Source: SURF-24 sp964537965
GTDB lineage: Bacteria > Bacteroidota > Ignavibacteria > Ignavibacteriales > SURF-24
Reading direction: 5' to 3'
Length of the DNA stretch: 11,275 nucleotides
NCBI GenBank assembly: GCA_964537965.1
Contig: CAZIDB010000154.1
Coordinates: 1-11,275, forward strand
Shown here: piece by piece, positions 5,418-11,275 of the stretch
Position numbering within the stretch: position 1 is the stretch's first letter
Layout of the letters: each line of letters begins with the position of its first letter
Notes under the pieces: model-generated
What the model was told of the DNA's origin: nothing
Seen by the model: the letters and a program-made list of their open reading frames with translations, nothing else
Database searches by the model: none
Program-made: the position numbers and the translations under genes

Positions 5418-6551
5418 ATGAAATCACTGGACTTCCTTCATCAAAACCTTTTAGAACAGCACAGGGTAAAGATTGGATTGTTTCTTGGCCCAATTCTTTT
5501 TCTTTCCATTATTCTTCTTCCGACTCCTCAGAGTTTTGTATTGATTGCTCAAAAGACTTTATCTGCAAATGCAGGTGATGCCGGTGTTATCGAAGCAGCA
5601 TTCGGGACGAAGGTTGTCCTTGCACTTTTAATGTTAATGGTGGTCTGGTGGATAACTGAAGCAATACCGATTCCTGTAACATCTCTCCTTCCGGGAATTA
5701 TACTTCCGCTTTTTCAAGTTGCAGGTTTCGCAAATGGTAAAGCATATCTGTTTGATTCAAAAGCTGTTTTTTCAAATTACTCTAACCCGGTTATCTTTTT
5801 ATTCTTAGGAGGATTTTTACTTGCCGCTGCAATGAGAAAAACAGAACTCGATAAAAGATTTGTTCTTTTCATTTTGACAAGAGGGAAACTTGCTGAAGAT
5901 TCAAAAATGATACTGCTTGGAATAATGTCTGTAACAGGTTTCATCTCAATGTGGGTTTCAAATACTGCTACAGCTGCTATGATGCTACCATTAGGATTGG
6001 GAATAATAACTCAGATGGGAATAAGAGGAAGCGATTCTAAGTTTGGTAAATCAATTATGCTTGGTATCGCATGGTCAGCTTCAATTGGGGGAGTAGGGAC
6101 AATAATAGGTACACCACCGAACGGAATCTGTGTTTCAATTCTAAGCAGTTCCGGTTACCCCAAAATCAGTTTTATTGACTGGATAAAATTTGGTCTGCCG
6201 TATGTCGCCATATTTATTCCTGTTGCATGGTATATCCTTACTAGAGTTTTCCCGGCAGAAATAAAAAATATTTCCGGTGGTAAAGAACAGCTTGTTAAAC
6301 AAAGGAATAAACTTGGGAAATTAAAGAGAGAAGAGAAGCTGACGATAATTGTTTTTTGTATTGCAGTTTTTCTCTGGTCGGGCAATCCATTCTGGCAATA
6401 TGTTTTACCTACATCAATAAACAATTTACTATCCGGCTTTGATGAATATGTTATTGCATTGTTTGCGGCTGCATTGTTGTTCATTATTCCGGTTGATTTA
6501 AGCAGGCACAATTTTGTACTTTACTGGGCAGATACAAAATATGTCGATTGA
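5418..6551 (+). CDS. N-terminal segment of the interrupted DASS transporter
   Basis: The 377 residues read before the TGA. They comprise several hydrophobic membrane segments, starting with GLFLGPILFLSIILL (20-34), the segment with VVWWITEAIPIPVTS (75-89), the re-entrant/helix region FLFLGGFLLAAAM (127-139), the first SNT motif (181-183) and GTPPN (231-235). A charged loop, rich in Lys and Glu (about 279-307), precedes the last segments. If termination occurs here the product lacks the second scaffold and transport half and should not transport. Confidence 0.7.
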   Translation: MKSLDFLHQNLLEQHRVKIGLFLGPILFLSIILLPTPQSFVLIAQKTLSANAGDAGVIEAAFGTKVVLALLMLMVVWWITEAIPIPVTSLLPGIILPLFQVAGFANGKAYLFDSKAVFSNYSNPVIFLFLGGFLLAAAMRKTELDKRFVLFILTRGKLAEDSKMILLGIMSVTGFISMWVSNTATAAMMLPLGLGIITQMGIRGSDSKFGKSIMLGIAWSASIGGVGTIIGTPPNGICVSILSSSGYPKISFIDWIKFGLPYVAIFIPVAWYILTRVFPAEIKNISGGKEQLVKQRNKLGKLKREEKLTIIVFCIAVFLWSGNPFWQYVLPTSINNLLSGFDEYVIALFAAALLFIIPVDLSRHNFVLYWADTKYVD

Positions 6552-6596
6552 GGAACATTACTTTTATTTGGCGGAGGAATTGCACTTTCCGACGCA

Positions 6597-7004
6597 ATGT
6601 TTAAAACCGGGTTAGCACAATGGATAGCAGACGCATTCGTAAGTCTCATCGGAAATCCTTCACCATTAGTTATTTTATTATTAATTATTTTGATGGTCGA
6701 TTTACTTTCAGAGGTGACTTCAAATACGGCAGTAGTAACAATGATGATTCCAATAATGATATCAATAGCAAAGGGAATAGGAGCAGACCCGGTAACATTA
6801 GCAATCGGAACCGCATTAGGAGGATCACTTGGATTTATGCTTCCCGTTGCAACACCACCAAATGCATTGGTTTACGGTACAGGTTACCTCACAATGAAAG
6901 ATATGATTAAGGGCGGCTTCTTACTTGACATATCCGGCTGGTTGATTTCAATTTTTATCTTGTACGTTTTTGCGTATAAGATTTTCGGAATAATAATTCT
7001 TTAA
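6597..7004 (+). CDS. C-terminal segment of the interrupted DASS transporter
   Basis: The 135 residues from the first ATG after the TGA, in the same frame as the upstream part. They carry FKTGLAQWI, the second SNT signature (residues 42-44), the ATPPNALVYGTG substrate-site loop (85-96) and two further hydrophobic segments. No ribosome-binding site precedes the ATG (CTTTCCGACGCA), and homology begins upstream at GTLLLFGGG (6552 onward), so independent translation is unlikely. Confidence 0.6.
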   Translation: MFKTGLAQWIADAFVSLIGNPSPLVILLLIILMVDLLSEVTSNTAVVTMMIPIMISIAKGIGADPVTLAIGTALGGSLGFMLPVATPPNALVYGTGYLTMKDMIKGGFLLDISGWLISIFILYVFAYKIFGIIIL

Positions 7005-7011
7005 AATAAAA

Positions 7012-7037
7012 AAAGGCGGTTCAACTGAACCGCCTTT
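7012..7037 (-). terminator. Strong intrinsic terminator of the large surface-protein gene
   Basis: An 11-bp stem AAAGGCGGTTC / GAACCGCCTTT encloses AACT. On the minus strand it is followed by an extended U-tract (TTTTATTTT-like from 7011 down to about 7001), 22 bp after the TAA of the surface-protein gene. On the plus strand only TTT then ACACG follows, so it may also stop transcription of the transporter, but less strongly. Confidence 0.85.
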
Positions 7038-7058
7038 ACACGACCCCTCATTACCCGG

Positions 7059-10000
7059 TTACTTCTGAAGTATCATCTTCTTTGAAATACTTACCGATGG
7101 TGTTGTTAATTTATAAATATACACACCACTTGTAAGTTCACTTGCATTAAGTGAAACATTATAGCTGCCTGCTTCAAATTCACCGTTAACGAGAACTTTA
7201 ATCAACTGACCTAGAACATCATAAACTGCAAGGCTAACCATTTCTCTCTTAGCAACTGCAAATTCAATTGTAGTGCTTGGGTTAAATGGATTTGGATAGT
7301 TCTGAGCCAACTTAAATTCAGTTGGAATTTCATTGTTATTATTCTTTACGTCGGTAACGCTATTAATGCTTCTGTAGATGTTACCGTCATTTGTACCGGC
7401 AATAATTTTATTTGTACTCTTATCAGCAATGATTGTGCTTACTCCCTTACCACCCATACCTAAAGCTTCCCAGGTGATACCGTCATTTTCAGAGGAGAAG
7501 ATTCCATTAGCTAAAGAGCTTACATATACCTTGTCATTTGAATCGAAGGTGATTGAATAAACATATTCGGCAGGTAAACCGTTTTCTAATTTAGTCCAGG
7601 TTCCTTCATTCTGTGATTGGTATAAACCTGAACCGTAAGTTCCTGCAAATATCTGGCCTTTAGAATTCTTTGCTAACGTCCAGATATAATCATTACCTAC
7701 TGACATATTTGTCCAGATACCTTCAGAAGCTGAGTATTTTGAAACACCTGCTCCATAAGTAGCTGCAAGTACTTCATCATTATCATTAACAATTAAGGAT
7801 TGAATAGCAGTATTTAATAATCCTGCATTTATTGCATTCCAGGTTTTTCCGTTATCAGAGGACTGATAAACGCCTTCACCCCAGATGCCTGCGAATAAAT
7901 TACCGGATGCATCGCTTACGATAGAGCGAACATCTTTCATTGTTAATCCTGAAGCACTCCATGTCTTACCGTTATCTGCAGATGAGTAAGCACCGGATTC
8001 TGTACCTGCAAAAAGTTTTCCGTTATTATCTTTTAGTAATGACCAGACTGCACCGATCTTACTATCAGTGTTTAGAGCTTCCCAGTTTTCACCGTTATCT
8101 TTTGTCAGGTAGATATTTCCATTTGATGTACCGGTGATAAAGTTTCCGGATTTATCATTTGTAAAAGACAATACTGTAGAAGCTGCAAGGTTACCAACAC
8201 TTTCCCAGCTCATTACATCAGAAGAACCACCACTACCGGATTCACTCTTGTTACTGCCGTCATTCTTTACAGTAACTATAGCTTTACCATAATCGTCTTC
8301 AGTTGTAATACCGTTATTCGGTGTTGAATCAGGATCATAAATAGCTGCTGCAGAAATTTCTGCAATGTTTATAATATTAGTCTCGGCAGGAATATTTCCT
8401 AGGAAGAGGGTATTATTAAACTGGCCAGATCCTGTCATTGATTTTGCAATTACCTGTCCGTTTACAACACCGGCAGGGTAATATAAATCTGCGAACGGAG
8501 CAAGTATTGAACCTCTAACATCAATTCCATGAATTGTAAGTGAGCTTGCTTCATAGAAGTTATAAATTACATTGCTCTTGTCTGTACCTTTTACAACAAG
8601 GCCGCCCATCCAGGCAACTGTTGTACCGTCAACATTAATAACCACAACACTTCCGTTCGGAACATCAATTTCAAAATTGTTTGCAACGGAAAGCTCAGCA
8701 CCTGAAACGTGGAAAACATTCAGGAACGGATTTGTACCTGTAAGGAATAATCCGCCCCATTCAAATACTGTTGTTCCGTTAATAACATAATTTGAAAGTG
8801 TAGTTGACAGTGTAGTCAAATAAGCTGAAGCAGCAGGGAAGTCAATAGGTGTATCAAATCTTAATTCACCTTCTTCAATGCTTACACCATAAATCGGTAA
8901 GTTAGTTGAAGCAGGGCTTGGTACAACGACATTACCATTATATACTCTTCCCGATGTATATTGTAAATAACCACCAACAATTAAAACATCCTGCGGAGGA
9001 TCTGTTGGTGTAAGTTTATCTCCTACAGAGTAACCACCTAATGTAGCGTTTCCGCCAACTGCAACTTTTCCTTCAGTATCTGAGGAAGGTTGATTAAGAT
9101 CTTCAAGTATAAATAAGTTAAATCCGGTTGCAGGACCTAAGTCGAATGTACCGTTGTTAATCTGATCAACTTTTACTTTTACGGTTATTGATAAAGTAGC
9201 TGTTGTACCACTGGCAAGGTCACCAATCGTCCAGATTCCAGTGTTATAATCATAGCTACCAAGTGAGGTGCTTGAACTTTGATATTCAACACCAACCGGT
9301 AATACATCTTTTACTGCAACACCGGTTGCGTCACTGCTGCCGTTGTTTTTAACTGTAATTGTGTAAGTAACTAAATCACCGTTCTTAGCGTCAACTTTAT
9401 CTGCTGTTTTAGTTAACTCGAGATCAGCAGTTTCGCAAGAAGGAGGAGGACAAACCCACGGATACCAGTAATAATCAAATCCGGTTCCATTGTGAATTGG
9501 GTTACCGTCGCAATCAAGAACATTAACACCTACATGAACTTCAACAAACTGGTCATCACATTTAACACCAGGCCAATCTGCTTCAACTGTAAAGTCTGTA
9601 CTTCCGTTAATTTCAATAGTCTGGTAATGTGTTGTTAAATCATAACCATTATCTGTTGGAGCAACTATTCTCCATGCTAATTGCAAAAATGCTTTGCTTG
9701 GATTTGGAGTTAAGTCAACATGACCTGTTACAACAACTTTGCCTGCTTCTATTTTACAGATTGCTTTGGAATTGTTCTGGGCTCCTTCAACTGTAAAATA
9801 AGCGCTCCAGTCTTCAACACAGGTTTCTCCACAATTAACTGTAACAGTAGCGCTGCTTTGATCTGTAACATAAGCCGAATTATCCTGAGGATGACCTTCG
9901 GCAGTTGCAGTATTCTTTAACTCGCCGCAGTTTTCTTCAGTTGCAGTATAAGTTTTTGTAAATGTTTTAACAGCACCTGGATTTAATGTGAAATGCTCAA

Positions 10001-11275
10001 TTATATAAGGTGCAACCGGATTCAAAAGAGGATCTTTTACATCAACTCCACCGGCTAAAACTATATCACCGCAGTTTTCAACTACGAAGGTATAAGTTAT
10101 CTGATCACCAGGTTTAACAACTGCCGGAGATGCAGTCTTAACTAAACTGATACAGGTTTTATAGTAACCGAAGTCAATAGTAAGATTATCAGCATTAGTA
10201 ATTGTTACATAGACAATTTCATTTAATAAAGCATCACTATCTTTGTCATCAGTACCAATATCTTTTTTAGTAACGTACCATTTTACTCTTGATGTGCTTT
10301 CAAGAACGCCGCCGGATGTATAGTTAGATGCGGCTACTCTTACACCATAAGTTCCTGCACATAAATCTGAGAATAAATATAATCCATTTGCATTGGTGAG
10401 AGTAGAAGCAATTACGCTTCCGTTCTGTAAAAGTTCAACTTTAACACCGGGGATTGCTGCTTCGCCTTCATCTTGTACACCATCAACATCCGAATCGTGC
10501 CATACATAATCACCAATTTTATAGTTACAAACAACCGGAACGTAAATTCCAGCATCCCAGGTTAAATCGTTTTCACCTGCGGTTAAAGCAGTACAAATAG
10601 TCTTACCAACAGCATCAATATCAGAATCCACTGCATCATCGGTGCCTGCATTTGGTATTGTAATTGCGTAACCTGTTGGTATTGTGAATAGGACATAATA
10701 GTCACCAGGATTGAGATTTTGGAATAAGTAATTACCATTTGCATCTGTAGTTGTTGTTGTCACAAGAACATCTGCACAGGTATAAAGTGTAACTGTAATA
10801 TTCGGAACACCATTTTCACCGGCATCCTGAATTCCATCCTTATCTATATCTAACCAGACTTTATCACCCAAAGATGCTGGTGTTAAATACATACCTGCAT
10901 CCCAGGTTAAATCGTTTTCACCCGCGGTTAAAGTAGTACAAATTGTTTTACCAGCAGCATCAATATCAGAATCAACTGCATCATCGGTACCTGCATCTTT
11001 TGTTGTAATAGTATAACCGGAAGGTACAGTAAATACAACATAATAATCACCAGGATTGAGATTTTGGAATAAGTAATTTCCATTTGCATCAGTTATGGTA
11101 GTGCTAACCAGTACATCTGCACAAGTGTAAAGATTTACAGTAACATTAGCAATTCCATTTTCACCCATATCCTGTATGCCGTCTTTATCTGTATCTAACC
11201 AGACTTTATCGCCCAAAGAAGCTGGTGTTAAATACATACCTGCATCCCAGGTTAAATCGTTTTCACCCGCGGTTA
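7059..11275 (-). CDS. Giant modular surface/secreted protein with SdrD-B, DUF11, choice-of-anchor A, beta-propeller and type IX sorting tail, 5'-partial
   Basis: The frame is open to the right edge (upstream residues TAGENDLTWDAG repeat the end of the next unit), so the ATG at 11237 is an internal Met and the signal peptide lies outside. Numbered from it: two nearly identical 115-residue SdrD-B-like repeats (1-115, 116-230) and a diverged third (231-360), each with a DxDxDG calcium-type loop (Asp15/17/19, 130/132/134, 248/250/252); a DUF11-like domain (361-470); an unassigned Cys-rich domain (471-602); a DUF11 domain split by a choice-of-anchor A domain (603-690, 691-953, 954-991); a Ser/Gly linker; seven propeller blades with NG-TW and FAGT-like repeats (1009-1296); and a type IX sorting tail with NYPNPFNPST (1313-1322). 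Expected at the cell surface or released, likely in adhesion. The substrate or partner is unknown. The gene stands alone in the window. Confidence 0.85.
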   Translation of the reverse strand, partial: TAGENDLTWDAGMYLTPASLGDKVWLDTDKDGIQDMGENGIANVTVNLYTCADVLVSTTITDANGNYLFQNLNPGDYYVVFTVPSGYTITTKDAGTDDAVDSDIDAAGKTICTTLTAGENDLTWDAGMYLTPASLGDKVWLDIDKDGIQDAGENGVPNITVTLYTCADVLVTTTTTDANGNYLFQNLNPGDYYVLFTIPTGYAITIPNAGTDDAVDSDIDAVGKTICTALTAGENDLTWDAGIYVPVVCNYKIGDYVWHDSDVDGVQDEGEAAIPGVKVELLQNGSVIASTLTNANGLYLFSDLCAGTYGVRVAASNYTSGGVLESTSRVKWYVTKKDIGTDDKDSDALLNEIVYVTITNADNLTIDFGYYKTCISLVKTASPAVVKPGDQITYTFVVENCGDIVLAGGVDVKDPLLNPVAPYIIEHFTLNPGAVKTFTKTYTATEENCGELKNTATAEGHPQDNSAYVTDQSSATVTVNCGETCVEDWSAYFTVEGAQNNSKAICKIEAGKVVVTGHVDLTPNPSKAFLQLAWRIVAPTDNGYDLTTHYQTIEINGSTDFTVEADWPGVKCDDQFVEVHVGVNVLDCDGNPIHNGTGFDYYWYPWVCPPPSCETADLELTKTADKVDAKNGDLVTYTITVKNNGSSDATGVAVKDVLPVGVEYQSSSTSLGSYDYNTGIWTIGDLASGTTATLSITVKVKVDQINNGTFDLGPATGFNLFILEDLNQPSSDTEGKVAVGGNATLGGYSVGDKLTPTDPPQDVLIVGGYLQYTSGRVYNGNVVVPSPASTNLPIYGVSIEEGELRFDTPIDFPAASAYLTTLSTTLSNYVINGTTVFEWGGLFLTGTNPFLNVFHVSGAELSVANNFEIDVPNGSVVVINVDGTTVAWMGGLVVKGTDKSNVIYNFYEASSLTIHGIDVRGSILAPFADLYYPAGVVNGQVIAKSMTGSGQFNNTLFLGNIPAETNIINIAEISAAAIYDPDSTPNNGITTEDDYGKAIVTVKNDGSNKSESGSGGSSDVMSWESVGNLAASTVLSFTNDKSGNFITGTSNGNIYLTKDNGENWEALNTDSKIGAVWSLLKDNNGKLFAGTESGAYSSADNGKTWSASGLTMKDVRSIVSDASGNLFAGIWGEGVYQSSDNGKTWNAINAGLLNTAIQSLIVNDNDEVLAATYGAGVSKYSASEGIWTNMSVGNDYIWTLAKNSKGQIFAGTYGSGLYQSQNEGTWTKLENGLPAEYVYSITFDSNDKVYVSSLANGIFSSENDGITWEALGMGGKGVSTIIADKSTNKIIAGTNDGNIYRSINSVTDVKNNNNEIPTEFKLAQNYPNPFNPSTTIEFAVAKREMVSLAVYDVLGQLIKVLVNGEFEAGSYNVSLNASELTSGVYIYKLTTPSVSISKKMILQK
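10548..11237 (-). repeat. 345-bp tandem repeats encoding SdrD-B-like units
   Basis: Two head-to-tail copies, 10893-11237 and 10548-10892, are alike at the DNA level over long stretches and encode MYLTPASLGDKVWLD...LTWDAG with a period of exactly 115 codons. The last 38 bases of the window repeat the end of another copy, so the array continues to the right. Each unit has one Cys pair (39/100 and 154/215), likely a disulfide. High similarity indicates recent duplication or gene conversion, and copy number may vary between strains or be collapsed in assembly. Confidence 0.9.

Larger units (their letters stand above)
5418..7004 (+). pseudogene. DASS (SLC13-type) sodium:dicarboxylate symporter, interrupted by an in-frame TGA
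   Basis: One continuous frame of 528 codons encodes a full-length DASS-family transporter except for a TGA at 6549-6551 (codon 378). Both family SNT signatures, which form the substrate and sodium sites, are present but on opposite sides of the stop: SNTATAAMM (181-189) before it and TSNTAVVTMM (434-443) after. GTPPN (231-235) and ATPPN (478-482) are the matching internal-repeat motifs. The TGA sits in KYVD*GTLLLFGGGIAL, where the family has Trp (ipWg..LLFGGG), so one base (TGG to TGA) explains it. AAGGA lies six bases before the ATG at 5418. Predicted role if intact: uptake of C4-dicarboxylates or similar acids with Na+. A nonsense mutation, a sequencing error or readthrough are all possible. 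The first half alone should be inactive. Confidence 0.85.

Noticed and set aside
6549..6551. TGA as selenocysteine
   Set aside because: The family residue here is Trp, not Cys or Sec, and no stable hairpin directly after the codon is apparent.
6549..6551. Genome-wide UGA=Trp or UGA=Gly code
   Set aside because: All other Trp and Gly positions in the window's genes are encoded normally and no other gene has an in-frame TGA; lineage markers point to a standard-code group.
7940..8137. Plus-strand open frames within the large minus-strand gene
   Set aside because: They are antisense shadows of the propeller and DUF11 regions with no starts, domains or ribosome-binding sites.

Overview
The window is AT-rich bacterial DNA, most likely from Ignavibacteria or a close relative in the Bacteroidota/Chlorobi group. 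The best evidence is the C-terminus of the large minus-strand protein, which carries a NYPNPFNPST-type sorting tail ending in a basic KK-LQK stretch, typical of type IX-secreted proteins in that lineage. Some genes have recognisable Shine-Dalgarno sequences (GAGGGA, GAGGA, AAGGA) and one has only an A-rich leader. Every gene whose end lies in the window stops with TAA or TAG. The lifestyle suggested is anaerobic or facultative, because an electron-bifurcating transhydrogenase (NfnAB) is present.

Layout, left to right. (1) Positions 1-1144, plus strand: the 3' part of a P-loop protein resembling the HPr kinase/PEPCK fold, whose start lies left of the window. (2) 1157-1179: terminator hairpin for the next gene. 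(3) 1193-1870, minus: exported SGNH/GDSL hydrolase. (4) 1871-2293: non-coding stretch with two different degenerate tandem arrays (15/16-bp and 11-bp units) and two small hairpins. (5) 2294-2740, minus: YhcH/NanQ-family cupin-like protein, preceded by a compact promoter with a CRP/FNR-type box and a palindrome over the -10. (6) 2855-4270 and 4356-5204, minus: nfnB and nfnA. (7) 5418-7004, plus: a DASS (SLC13-type) transporter broken by one in-frame TGA at a conserved Trp position. (8) 7012-7037: strong terminator for the final gene. (9) 7059 to the right edge, minus: a very large modular surface protein, incomplete at its N-terminus. It has SdrD-B-like repeats, DUF11 domains, a choice-of-anchor A domain nested inside a DUF11 domain, a seven-bladed propeller and a type IX sorting tail.

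How the genes fit together: nfnA and nfnB form one operon for a two-subunit enzyme. The other genes look like independent single-gene units. The YhcH protein, the exported esterase and the broken dicarboxylate transporter are consistent with a heterotrophic, polymer- or sugar-using life, but nothing in the window ties them into one pathway. I see no CRISPR array, RNA gene, insertion sequence or clear new multi-gene system. The points most worth a second look are the TGA in the transporter, the yhcH control region, the nested domain in the surface protein and the 11-bp repeat array.
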